The notes below the pieces were generated by a model, which was not told where the DNA came from, did no database searches, and saw nothing but the letters and a program-made list of their open reading frames with translations. This document shows, piece by piece, positions 8,603-17,869 of a stretch of DNA of 52,272 nucleotides. Every line of letters begins with the position of its first letter. The first letter of the stretch is position 1. The translations under genes and the position numbers were made by a program. The stretch is from positions 1-52,272 of the forward strand of contig CANPDU010000024.1 in assembly GCA_947573135.1 (NCBI GenBank), in the 5' to 3' direction. The DNA comes from an uncultured Bacteroidales bacterium. Lineage in GTDB: Bacteria; Bacteroidota; Bacteroidia; Bacteroidales; Muribaculaceae.

Positions 8603-9967
8603 ATGAAAAGACTGATTTTAATGGCAGCCGGCGCAGCGATGGCGCTCGCGGGTGTGTATTCATGCAAGGCCGACAAAGCTACGGCTGACGAAGAGCTTCG
8701 TATCGAGGACCGGCCGAAGATCATGTGGCTCGATTTTTCGGCCAACTGGACCAAGTTTTCAAATCCCGACACCGCCCGCTATTATATAAAGAAAGCGGCC
8801 GACTGCGGGTTTAACCATCTGGTGGTCGATGTCAAGGCTACAAAGAGCGTTGTGGCATATAACAGTGACATCGCTCCTCGGATAAAGAGCTGGAAAGGCA
8901 TTGATTTTCCTGAAAACTACGACTATCTTGACACTATGATCGCTATCGGCCGTGAAAACGGCATGAAGGTGCTCGCGTCGCTCAATATGTTCTGCGAGGG
9001 AACCAACGAAGAAGAGGGCGGAATCCTTAACGGCGACCACAAAGCATGGGAGACAGAGTACTATTTCACCGACGGAACAATAGGACGGGCCGATGCTGCC
9101 GAAGGTCCCGGTACTGCTTTCATGAATCCGGCATTACCCGAGGTACAGGACTATGAGCGCTCACTGGTGCTTGAGGTTGTACGCAAGTACGATCTCGACG
9201 GCGTGATGCTCGACCGCGGCCGCTATGAAGGCATGGGTTCTGATTTCTCGCAGTACTCTAAAAACAAATTTGAAGAATATATCGGCGAGAGTGTCGAAAA
9301 CTTCCCACAAGACATCTTCGAATGGGTGAAGAAAGACGACGGCAGCTTCACACGCAAGCCGGGCAAATGGTATAACAAGTGGATCGAATGGCGTGCGTCG
9401 GTGATCTATGACTTCTTCAAGACTACCCGCGAGGCTATCAAGGCCGAGAAGCCCGACATGATGCTCGGCAACTACACCGGCGCATGGTATCCGTCATATT
9501 ATGAAGTCGGTGTCAACTGGGCAAGCAAGGACTATGATCCTTCGAAAGATTTTGACTGGGCGACTCCGGAGTATAAAAATTATGCGCTGAACGAACTGTT
9601 TGACCTGTACACCAACGGCAACTACTATGTCGACGTGACGCTCGACGAGCTTCACTCTCATGACGGCCGTGTGAAGAACGAGACTGACAGCGAGTATTCG
9701 GTAGGCGACCATCTGTGTGTCGAAGGTGCGTGCGATTATTCGCGCAAGCTGCTCGGTGACCGGCCTTTCTACGGCGGCATGTATGTCGAGCAGTACTACG
9801 GCGATCCCGACCGCTTCCAGCGCGCTGTGAAGATGAACCTCAAGAAGAGCGACGGCTTCATGCTTTTCGATATGTGTCACATAATCTATAAGGACTGGTT
9901 CGACATCCTCGGAAAGGCTATCGCCGAGGCAGAAGAAGAGATGCGTCAGGAACAGGCTGCAAAATAA
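8603..9967 (+). CDS. GHL10-like glycoside hydrolase lipoprotein, copy 2
   Basis: 454 residues, a tandem paralogue of the preceding gene. The lipoprotein signal ends VYSCKADK (Cys21). The last 240 residues differ from copy 1 at only about a dozen positions, and 122 bp near the 3' end (9824-9945) are identical to 8383-8504. Residues 60-165 have diverged strongly, including the loop after the EGTNEEEGG segment. The presumed catalytic strand reads VMLDRGRYEG here and VMLDYCRYEG in copy 1, so the two enzymes may differ in substrate. No separate promoter is obvious, so co-transcription with copy 1 is likely. The gene ends at a hairpin shared with the opposing operon. Confidence 0.8.
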   Translation: MKRLILMAAGAAMALAGVYSCKADKATADEELRIEDRPKIMWLDFSANWTKFSNPDTARYYIKKAADCGFNHLVVDVKATKSVVAYNSDIAPRIKSWKGIDFPENYDYLDTMIAIGRENGMKVLASLNMFCEGTNEEEGGILNGDHKAWETEYYFTDGTIGRADAAEGPGTAFMNPALPEVQDYERSLVLEVVRKYDLDGVMLDRGRYEGMGSDFSQYSKNKFEEYIGESVENFPQDIFEWVKKDDGSFTRKPGKWYNKWIEWRASVIYDFFKTTREAIKAEKPDMMLGNYTGAWYPSYYEVGVNWASKDYDPSKDFDWATPEYKNYALNELFDLYTNGNYYVDVTLDELHSHDGRVKNETDSEYSVGDHLCVEGACDYSRKLLGDRPFYGGMYVEQYYGDPDRFQRAVKMNLKKSDGFMLFDMCHIIYKDWFDILGKAIAEAEEEMRQEQAAK

Positions 9968-9990
9968 AGATTAAAGGAAACTACAAATAA

Positions 9991-10027
9991 AAAACTTGGG
10001 GCCCGACGCCGGGTCCCAAGTTTTTTT
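9991..10027. terminator. Bidirectional terminator between converging genes
   Basis: AAAACTTGGGG and CCCAAGTTTT form an A/T-flanked GC stem with the inner pair CCCG/CGGG. A T run follows on the plus strand (10019-10027) and the mirror A run serves the minus strand. It lies between the GHL10-like copy 2 stop and the end of the SusCD operon. Confidence 0.8.
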
Positions 10028-10054
10028 ATGCAGGTTTGAAAACGGACTGACCGT

Positions 10055-13000
10055 TTATTTGCGGATGATCTGTTTCGTTACGTTCTTGCCCTGACGGACG
10101 ATGTAGAGGCCGTTTTCGGGATTGGCGACGCGTACGCCCTGGAGATTGAAGTACTCAACGGGAGCGTTCTCGTCAATAACGATGTCTTCGATACCTGCAG
10201 CGCTGGGATCAGCGTAAAGGGTGAAGGTAGTCCCGGTTTCAGCGATATTGGCGAATGCGATATTGGCGTCGGAAACGGCAACGCTGACAGCGTTGAAGCC
10301 CGAAGTGGCGAAGCCGCGGTCAGTGAAGACGTAAGTTGTACCGGCACCTGCGAGATCACCTTTCTTATGTTTGCCGCTTGCAGTCTGGTAGTAAGAATCG
10401 GTCGTGATGAACACATTGCCGTTTGCGGTGAACGCAGCGTCGGTCGACAGCTGGTAGAACTCTTTGGTGATGACGGGCGTAGTTGTGAACTCAACGTTCT
10501 CTACGTTTAGACCGGGAACATCTGCGACAAAGAGGTCGTTGGTGTAGACTTCGTCTACGTTGGTGTATTTGTGTCCTGCGATTACGCCTTTGTTACCGAT
10601 AATCTTGACGCCTGTTACAGAGTTGAAAGCGTTGATCATCGAGCTTGCTGTCGCAACGACTGTCTTGGCAACGAAGTTATCATCCTTAAATGTCGAGAAT
10701 AAGAAGTAGGGAGATGAGGCATTACCTTCGTCGAGAATGTCTTCGATGACAGATCCCTGATAGTTCTGCTCACCAATGCCGGTGTATGCTACGAGCATAT
10801 CGCTGCCGCTGATATCGAGACGGACGTTCCAGACCTCGAAAGCGCTTTCAACATATTCGCCGTCGCCTTTTGTAGCCTTGATTTCATCGACGATCTTAGC
10901 GTCGGCAAGGTTAGCGTCGAACGAGATAACAGCTGCAGCAATGTTGTCGTCCATCAGGAAGTCCATGAAGTTGACATATGAAGAATTGAGGGTGATATCT
11001 CCTACTTTGGTGATGCCGTCATAAACAACGCCGGCATAGAGACGATCGTTGGCAAATTTGAGGTCGGCGATGGTGAATTTTACGTCACCGTCTGTGTACC
11101 AGTACATCGGTTCGGCTTCGAAATCGTCAATCAGAGGCAAAAGTGCGGGCTGGATTTCCGGCACGAAAGTTATGACATTGGCGATTTTACCGTCAGCATT
11201 ATATTTGGCGATGAAGGCGCCGTTCTGTTCAGTACAGGGGTCACCGTCTACGGTCATGCCTTCTTTTTCAATGGCTTCACCGGATGTGGTTCCGAATTTG
11301 ACGAGATCGGCATACTGACCGGCAACGTAAATATTGTTGTCAGCGTCGACAGTGATTTTGTTTACAGTCGCTGAACCGACGATACCGACAGTCCATGCGG
11401 GTGTGCCTTCAGCGGTGTATTTGACAATATATGCGCTTGTGCCTATTGCTTCAAGATCCACACCTTCGACTTTGGCGTCCTGATTGTAAGCACCGGCAGC
11501 GATAACAGCACCGGCCTTGTCGATAGCAACGTTGGCGTTGTAGGCGATTTTGCCGTCCTTGAAGATGCCGGTAACGGCTTTAGACCATGCCTGAGTGAGC
11601 GAATTGTCGTCGAAAGCAGGGAGATCGTCGCCCGACGCAGCGTTGGGATCGTTATAGAGGCTGTAAGTCACGCCTGTTTCACCGATCTGAGAGAAAGCAA
11701 CATTAGCTTTGGCAGCGGCAATGCCGACAGCGTTGACCGCTACGGGGGAATCAGCGAACTCGTCGTTGGCGAAAACAAACGATTTAACAACTCCGGCGAA
11801 GTCGCCCTTGCTGTATTCATTTTCTTTCGAGGTGTTGTAATAGCCCAAAGTATTGATGTAAAGTTCGTCGGCAACAATAGCGGCTGAAGCTACTTCTGAG
11901 TATGTTATGTCGCCGTTGACAGGCTCGTAGGCTTTCTTGACAGCACCGCTGAGAGCGGCAGCATCGGCAGTGAAAACAAAGATTTCGTTGGCTACACGCT
12001 CGTTGGCTTCGCCATAATTTTCAGCGAACGGCTCATCGCCGACAACATATAGCTTGCCATTGCTGACTTTGGAATAAGTCAAAGTGTAGGCAACATTTAA
12101 ACCGGCCGATGGACAAGCAACTGTAGCAAGCTGAGCAATCTTGCCGTCTTTAATTTCGGTGAAAATATAGTTGTATTCGTCGAATTTCGCGTCGAGAGTC
12201 TTAGATTCGGCAGCTGCGTCGAGACTGAGGGCTCCGCTGCCGGAGAAAACTGCGTAAACTGCGCCGTCTGCTACGTCAAAGGTAGCTGAGATGGCTTTGT
12301 ATTCTTCTTCTGACAGTGAGAGGTTCTCGGGAACGTGCGCTGTGATTACTGCGTTGCAAGATGCCAAATTGTTGTCGAGAGCGATGACGCAGACAGCAGG
12401 AAGTTGGGTATAGAAACCGATGCCCCAGGGATCATTGTAAGCGGCTTTGAGTTCAGCGTTGCCTTTGGTCAGCTGATTTGTGAAAATAGCCGAAGCGTAT
12501 ACCTTGTCACCTGAAACTTTGATGCCGTTGATGCGGAAGTAGATGTCTTCTTTAGCAGGGAAGTAAGCTCCTGTTGCATGGAGGTCGGCGAAAGGCTCTG
12601 GGATGAATGTCTCGACTCCGAGAAGTTTACCGTCAGCGTCATATTTTGCAATGAATGAAGAATTGAGCATATCGACAGCAGCTCCGTCAAGCATAAGTCC
12701 TTCTTTCTCGACTGGTTCGCCCGAAGTAGAGCCGAAAGTGACAACATCGGCGAAGACACCTGCAAGGTAGATATTGCCTGCGGCATCAGTTTCGACGGCT
12801 TTAACAGTTGCCGCACCTGTCAGAGCTACAGCCCAGAGAGCTGAGCCTTTGGCATCATACTTGGCGATGTAAGCACTTGTGCCTATAGCTTCAAGTGACG
12901 AGCCGGCAATTGTCAGATCCTGGGAGAAAGCTCCGGTAGCGATGACATTACCCGACGCATCAATAGCCACGGGGGCATTGAAAACCCGGTCTTTTGCTTC

Positions 13001-13108
13001 GAAAGCATTTTCGACCGACGATTGCCAGACCTTAGTAAGGTCGGCAACGGCAGCTGTCGCGGCACTGAAGGCGCAAGCGGCTGCAAAAGTCAGTAAAATT
13101 TTTTTCAT
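10055..13108 (-). CDS. Large secreted protein of two related halves (beta-propeller-like), last gene of the SusCD operon
   Basis: 1017 residues with a clear signal peptide (MKKILLTFAAACAFSAATAA). Residues 24-492 and 504-975 are two copies of one unit, about 480 residues apart. Both open with LT..W, repeat EAIGTSAYI.KY and NIY.AG..AD.V.FG, and close with Y..DP.AA. Short strands such as GNIYLAG, SFIAKYDADG and AYIVKYTAEG recall SBBP-type beta-propeller repeats. The C-terminus (EYFNLQGVRV, GLYIVRQGKN) is the tail shared with other secreted proteins here. It starts 32 bp after susD and is probably an accessory surface glycan- or protein-binding partner of the SusC/D pair. The function is inferred from position only. 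Confidence 0.75.
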   Translation of the reverse strand: MKKILLTFAAACAFSAATAAVADLTKVWQSSVENAFEAKDRVFNAPVAIDASGNVIATGAFSQDLTIAGSSLEAIGTSAYIAKYDAKGSALWAVALTGAATVKAVETDAAGNIYLAGVFADVVTFGSTSGEPVEKEGLMLDGAAVDMLNSSFIAKYDADGKLLGVETFIPEPFADLHATGAYFPAKEDIYFRINGIKVSGDKVYASAIFTNQLTKGNAELKAAYNDPWGIGFYTQLPAVCVIALDNNLASCNAVITAHVPENLSLSEEEYKAISATFDVADGAVYAVFSGSGALSLDAAAESKTLDAKFDEYNYIFTEIKDGKIAQLATVACPSAGLNVAYTLTYSKVSNGKLYVVGDEPFAENYGEANERVANEIFVFTADAAALSGAVKKAYEPVNGDITYSEVASAAIVADELYINTLGYYNTSKENEYSKGDFAGVVKSFVFANDEFADSPVAVNAVGIAAAKANVAFSQIGETGVTYSLYNDPNAASGDDLPAFDDNSLTQAWSKAVTGIFKDGKIAYNANVAIDKAGAVIAAGAYNQDAKVEGVDLEAIGTSAYIVKYTAEGTPAWTVGIVGSATVNKITVDADNNIYVAGQYADLVKFGTTSGEAIEKEGMTVDGDPCTEQNGAFIAKYNADGKIANVITFVPEIQPALLPLIDDFEAEPMYWYTDGDVKFTIADLKFANDRLYAGVVYDGITKVGDITLNSSYVNFMDFLMDDNIAAAVISFDANLADAKIVDEIKATKGDGEYVESAFEVWNVRLDISGSDMLVAYTGIGEQNYQGSVIEDILDEGNASSPYFLFSTFKDDNFVAKTVVATASSMINAFNSVTGVKIIGNKGVIAGHKYTNVDEVYTNDLFVADVPGLNVENVEFTTTPVITKEFYQLSTDAAFTANGNVFITTDSYYQTASGKHKKGDLAGAGTTYVFTDRGFATSGFNAVSVAVSDANIAFANIAETGTTFTLYADPSAAGIEDIVIDENAPVEYFNLQGVRVANPENGLYIVRQGKNVTKQIIRK

Positions 13109-13140
13109 ATGATAAATAATTTATGTGGAGTGTAATATTG

Positions 13141-14472
13141 TCAGTCGGCGAGGCCGGGGTTGGCGGCGATGGCTTCGGAGGGTATGCGGATCGAATAGCG
13201 CGGGTCGTCCTGTTCGAGGACGTAGGTCTCACCGCGGTAAGTGCGCTCGATGCGCGGGCGGGTGGTGCGGCGGAGATCAAACCAGCGGTGTCCTTCGAAA
13301 GCAAGTTCGCGGGCGCGTTCGTTGAGTATCTCCGTGAGCAACTGATCCTGATCCATGACTGCTACGGCTGTCTCTTTTGCTGCGCCTCCGTCGCTGAAGC
13401 GGGCACGCTGGAGAGTCAGCAGGTAGTCGGCGGCGTCATCAGTCTGACCTTCACGACAGGCAGCCTCGGCTGCGTTGAGCAGCATCTCGGCAACTCGGAA
13501 CGAGCAGGAGTAAGTGTTTGATCCGCCTTTGATGAGGAGAATGTTGGACGATGTGACCTGATTGAAGTAGGCGCGTCGGCGGAGATCGGACGATGTGTAG
13601 AGCCGGAAGAAATCGCGGTTGATCTTGAACGCACGGGCGTACTGAGCCGTCATGATCTGCTCGAGGGCGAGGATATTCTCGACGGAGTTGTAGACGTTAG
13701 GCAACTGAGTGCTGACATCAGAAAGGCTGCTGTTGACAGCGAGCACACGGTCAGCGGCCTTGCGGGCTTCGTCCCAGCGACCCATGTAGAGCATCACACG
13801 CGAGCGGAGAGCGTCGACCGATAGGGTGGTGAAACGGTAGTTGTAGCCCGGCTCCCAGGAATCGACGTTGAGATAATCTTCCGCCGAGTCGAGATCCTTG
13901 ACGATCGAGGCGTAGACATCAGAGAGCATGTCGCGCCGGAGCATACCCTCTACGTCGCTGTCGAGCTTGAGCGGAATGGCTTTGGTAGTGGCGGGATCGC
14001 AGGCTGTGTAGGCCGGAGCGTGGAGATTGGCGAGAATGAAGTGCATGTAGGCGCGGAGCATGTAAGCCTCGCCGACCATCTGACGGATCTCATCGGTCGA
14101 GCCGTCGGTCATGAGGCGTTCGCTCTCGATGACATAGTTGGCGATGAACAGGACATGGTAGAACTGGCGCCACTGGAAAGAAGACGTGTTTTCGTCGGGC
14201 GCGTCATCGTTCCAGCGCCATATGTCGAGATAAGATCCGAGGTCGTTTGACGACATTGTGGCGTCGAGAAGGATCTCGTCGCTGCGGAACGAAGCGAGGC
14301 CTCGGTCGTTAGGAACGGTGACATATGCCTCGGTTATCAGCGAGCGGAATTCGGCTGCCGTGGTCGGTATGACTTTACCGACGGGCTGGATGTCGAGGAA
14401 GCTGTCGCAGCCGGTGAATGTGACGGCTGAGGCGGCGATGAGAAGAGAGGCGAATATTTTGTTGAGTTTCAT
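13141..14472 (-). CDS. susD-like: SusD/RagB-family outer-membrane lipoprotein
   Basis: Surface lipoprotein that caps a SusC transporter and captures its ligand. The lipobox VTFTGCDSFLDI gives lipidated Cys22, followed by the family's LDIQP..K motif. Residues 85-250 carry the TPR-like helices (WRQFYHVLFIANYVI, AYMLRAYMHFILANL) and the C-terminal segment has ERARELAFEGHRWFDLRR, a strong SusD signature. At 443 residues it is at the short end of the family. It lies 15 bp after the susC-like gene in the same operon. The presence of a metalloprotease upstream suggests a protein or peptide substrate, although this is only context. Confidence 0.95.
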   Translation of the reverse strand: MKLNKIFASLLIAASAVTFTGCDSFLDIQPVGKVIPTTAAEFRSLITEAYVTVPNDRGLASFRSDEILLDATMSSNDLGSYLDIWRWNDDAPDENTSSFQWRQFYHVLFIANYVIESERLMTDGSTDEIRQMVGEAYMLRAYMHFILANLHAPAYTACDPATTKAIPLKLDSDVEGMLRRDMLSDVYASIVKDLDSAEDYLNVDSWEPGYNYRFTTLSVDALRSRVMLYMGRWDEARKAADRVLAVNSSLSDVSTQLPNVYNSVENILALEQIMTAQYARAFKINRDFFRLYTSSDLRRRAYFNQVTSSNILLIKGGSNTYSCSFRVAEMLLNAAEAACREGQTDDAADYLLTLQRARFSDGGAAKETAVAVMDQDQLLTEILNERARELAFEGHRWFDLRRTTRPRIERTYRGETYVLEQDDPRYSIRIPSEAIAANPGLAD

Positions 14473-14487
14473 ATTGTCGTCGGATTG

Positions 14488-17400
14488 TCAGAATTTAACT
14501 TGGAGATTGAAAGTATAGCTTTTGGGTATCGGCTGAGCGAAGGGGTTGCCCATAGTCTCGGGATCGAGGAAGTTGCGGTAGCTGGATCCGAATACCGCAA
14601 GGTTGCGAGCCTCGAAAGCGACACGGACAGATGAGAGTCCCATACGTGCGACGATGGGGGTCGGTATGTTGTAGCCGAGGATGACGCTCTGCAGGCGGAA
14701 GTAATTGGTCTTCTTGACCCAGGTGTCGAGCATCGAGTAGAGCGAGAATTCGCCGTACTGAGTACGTTCGTCCGTGCGGTATCCGTCGGGCATCAGCGCA
14801 GGTAGAACAGCGTTGGGGTTTGACGGAGTCCAGCGGTCGAGGATGTCGCGGTTTGTGTTCATGCCGCGGTCAAACCAAACGTTGCTGTATGACGGCTGGA
14901 TGCGTGTGTACATATCGAGGTTGAACGCGAAGTTGACCGTAAGATCGAAGTTGCGGTAATAGAAGTTGTTGATAAAACCACCGGTCCAGAGGGGATCGCC
15001 CGAACCTATATATGTGTATAGGTTGCGCTGCTCTTCAGCGGTCAGAGTGCTGGCTCCGGCGCCGTTGAGTTTGAGGAACTCCTTGGCTGTGACTGTTTCG
15101 CCGTTCTTGTTGAGGAAGAGAGGATAACCGTCGGCGTCGAGCCCTGCGGTCTTATATGCGAATATCGCGCTCACGGGATAGCCTTCGCGCGACGGCGTGG
15201 TCTGGTTGAAAGGAACTGTTTCATGAAGGACGGTGTTCTCGTTGTAAGCGATGTTGAGGTTAGTCGTCCACCGGAAATCCTTGTTGGCGATATTGCGAGT
15301 CGAGATGGCGAATTCGACACCCTGGTTGCGCATGCTCGCCCAGTTGACCATTGTCGATGTGAATCCTGTCTCGAGAGGGAGCATCTTGAGAGCGATGAGA
15401 TCATTGCCTTTGCGGTAGTAGGCGTCGGCCGAGAGGGTGAGGACGTTATTGAACAGCGACACGTCGATGCCGGCATTGGCCGTGTGGGTCTTCTCCCAGC
15501 GCAGACGGCGGTTTGGCGGTGTGCCGAGAACGATGACGTCTTCCGAGACTCCGGGCAGAATAGATGTGTTGTTGTAGTCGCCCATCACAAACGACGAGGT
15601 CGATTTGTCGATGTTGCCCTGAATACCATAGCTGAGACGGACGGCGAGGTTGTTGACAGCCGTCGATTCGCGGAGGAAGGGTTCGTCGGAGATGCGCCAC
15701 AGTCCGCTGAAAGAGTAGAGCGGCAGGAAGCGGTATTTCTTGTCGACTCCGAAGAGGTCGCTGCCGTCAAAGCGAACCGACGCTCCGAAGGTGTAGCGGC
15801 GCAGAAGCGAGTATGAAGCAGTGGCGTAGAACGATGCGTAGGCGTTTTCAAGCACGCTCTCGGTATGGAGAGGGAATGTTCTCGCCCACGATTCGTTGGG
15901 GAATATGACCGGCTTGTTGGTCAGAGTTTTGCGGTCGTATCCATATGCGGTCGACGAGAAGAAGTCATACCATGTCTTTCGTATCTCGGTGCCGATCATG
16001 GCCTCGAGTTCGTGGTCGGGGGCCACGCGCTTGCTGAATTCGATCTGAGCTTTCCAGTTGATCTGCTTGTTGGTCGACTTGCTCTGGATATGGCGTCCGC
16101 CGTCTGGCAGGAAGGTCTTGCGTGTGCCGTCGGCACCCATGATCTCGGTGCGGTAGAATTCCTTGCGCATCGCGTAAGTCTCTTTGCCGGCAAACGACTG
16201 AGTGTCTGTCTGATCATATTGAAATCCGATCTGTGTGACGGCTTTCAGGTAGTCGGTGAAGCGTAGATCGGCATCGATGAGAGCAGTAAGACCGGTTGTC
16301 TCCTGTGAGTAGTCGGTGTTGTTACGCTCTTCGAAGACGTTGAATTTCAGATCGCTGTCCTCACGGCCCTGGATGTCGGTGTCGTAGATGTAGTTGCCGT
16401 TGCTGTCGTAGGGCTGCTGGTAAGGGTTGGCGCGGCGTGAGTAGTAGACGGGATTGGTGAAACCGTCGTTGTCAGTGAGATATGAGTCTTTTTTGCGGCG
16501 GTTGGCAAATACAGAAGCGCCGACCTTGAAGCTGTTGCTAAGGCGATAGTTGGTTTTGAGAACGATATTGAAACGATTCATCGACACGCCCGGCACATTG
16601 CCTTTCTCGTCCTGATAGCCGAGCGATGTGTAGTAAGTGGCTTTGTCGCCGCCGCCCGACACACTGAGGTTGTATTCCTGACTGAAAGTGTCGCGGAACA
16701 GAATGTCGTTCCAGTCAGTGTAGACACCGCGCAGGGCGTTGATCCGGGTCTGAACGTCGGATGACAGTGCGTTCCAGCCTCCGGCCTTGAACGCATCCAT
16801 CTGGCCGGCGGCCTGAATTATGCGTGAGACAGCACCTTTGTTTTCACGATATGTGAAGTTTGTGCCGAGCAGATCGAGTTCGAGATCGACTTTCTCGTTG
16901 GAATTAAGAAGGTTCAGACGGTCGATATCGGGCTTTGGCGAGTAAGACAGACGTGTCGAAAACGTCACCTGAGCCTTGCCCTGCTTGCCGCTCTTGGTTG
17001 TTATGACTATGACGCCGTTGGCTGCGCGTGTGCCGTAGATCGCTGTAGCTGCGGCGTCTTTAAGTACGGTTATGCTCTCGATATCGGCGGGGTTGAGGCC
17101 GGCGATCGACGACTGATAGAGATTATCGATGTCTTTAAGTTCTTCGGTCGACGGCATTTCGGTGCCGTTCATAGGCACACCGTCGATCACCCACAGAGGA
17201 TCCTGAGTGCCCTGAAGCGAAGCGGTGCCGCGAATGCGTATTTTCAGCGGCGCGCCGGGCGAACCGCTGCTCTGTATTGCCGAGAGTCCGGCAACCTGAC
17301 CGGCGAGAGCCTGGTCTATATTCATTATCGCGCCTATCTTGCTGTCGTCGACGTCCATCTTTGTGATCGACGCAGTCAGCTTGCGGCGCTCGATAGCCTG

Positions 17401-17775
17401 ATAACCGGTCACGACGACGTCGCTGAGCACTACCGACGACGGATCGAGTACGATGTCGTAAGAGTCAACGCCGTCAACAAGAATGATCGTGCGCGGGTTA
17501 TAGCCTACGCTTCGGCATTCGATCTCTGTCACTCCGGAAGGAATGACAATCGAGAATTTTCCGTCGATATCAGTGACGGATCCGAGTGTCTTTGATTTGC
17601 TGCCTGCTTTTTTCAGCTGGGTCTCCGAGACGGAGACTGACGCTCCGATCAGCGGTTCCTGATCTTCGGACGAAAGAATTACACCGCTGATGGCGCGCTG
17701 TGCCATGACAGCGGAAGCCGGCAGGATGGCCAGGCAGAAGACCAGGGCCATTAATTTGGGAAAAAACTGTTTCAT
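14488..17775 (-). CDS. susC-like: SusC/RagA-family TonB-dependent outer-membrane transporter
   Basis: 1095 residues. Signal peptide (to about residue 25, ASAVMAQ), a carboxypeptidase-regulatory-like domain (about 27-112), then the plug domain. The plug has DVVVTGYQ, LAGQVAGLSAIQSSGSPG and WVIDGVPMNG, with VLKDAAATAIYGTRAANGVIVITT as the classic SusC plug end near residue 250. The remainder is a 22-stranded-type barrel ending in the outer-membrane phenylalanine (LQVKF). It imports a ligand presented by the adjacent SusD, powered by TonB. It starts 94 bp after the metalloprotease stop, with no visible promoter between them. Confidence 0.95.
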   Translation of the reverse strand: MKQFFPKLMALVFCLAILPASAVMAQRAISGVILSSEDQEPLIGASVSVSETQLKKAGSKSKTLGSVTDIDGKFSIVIPSGVTEIECRSVGYNPRTIILVDGVDSYDIVLDPSSVVLSDVVVTGYQAIERRKLTASITKMDVDDSKIGAIMNIDQALAGQVAGLSAIQSSGSPGAPLKIRIRGTASLQGTQDPLWVIDGVPMNGTEMPSTEELKDIDNLYQSSIAGLNPADIESITVLKDAAATAIYGTRAANGVIVITTKSGKQGKAQVTFSTRLSYSPKPDIDRLNLLNSNEKVDLELDLLGTNFTYRENKGAVSRIIQAAGQMDAFKAGGWNALSSDVQTRINALRGVYTDWNDILFRDTFSQEYNLSVSGGGDKATYYTSLGYQDEKGNVPGVSMNRFNIVLKTNYRLSNSFKVGASVFANRRKKDSYLTDNDGFTNPVYYSRRANPYQQPYDSNGNYIYDTDIQGREDSDLKFNVFEERNNTDYSQETTGLTALIDADLRFTDYLKAVTQIGFQYDQTDTQSFAGKETYAMRKEFYRTEIMGADGTRKTFLPDGGRHIQSKSTNKQINWKAQIEFSKRVAPDHELEAMIGTEIRKTWYDFFSSTAYGYDRKTLTNKPVIFPNESWARTFPLHTESVLENAYASFYATASYSLLRRYTFGASVRFDGSDLFGVDKKYRFLPLYSFSGLWRISDEPFLRESTAVNNLAVRLSYGIQGNIDKSTSSFVMGDYNNTSILPGVSEDVIVLGTPPNRRLRWEKTHTANAGIDVSLFNNVLTLSADAYYRKGNDLIALKMLPLETGFTSTMVNWASMRNQGVEFAISTRNIANKDFRWTTNLNIAYNENTVLHETVPFNQTTPSREGYPVSAIFAYKTAGLDADGYPLFLNKNGETVTAKEFLKLNGAGASTLTAEEQRNLYTYIGSGDPLWTGGFINNFYYRNFDLTVNFAFNLDMYTRIQPSYSNVWFDRGMNTNRDILDRWTPSNPNAVLPALMPDGYRTDERTQYGEFSLYSMLDTWVKKTNYFRLQSVILGYNIPTPIVARMGLSSVRVAFEARNLAVFGSSYRNFLDPETMGNPFAQPIPKSYTFNLQVKF

Positions 17776-17869
17776 CGCACTGAGATTGGTTGTTGGAATA
17801 GACTGTGTGAGATAATTAAGTTCATTGTGAGAGAAGAGATTGGAGAGAGTAGAGTTGTAGGAGCCGGGA

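Noticed and set aside
15223-15816. Gene on the plus strand opposite susC
   Set aside because: Antisense open frame only; no domain, no signal peptide, no promoter.
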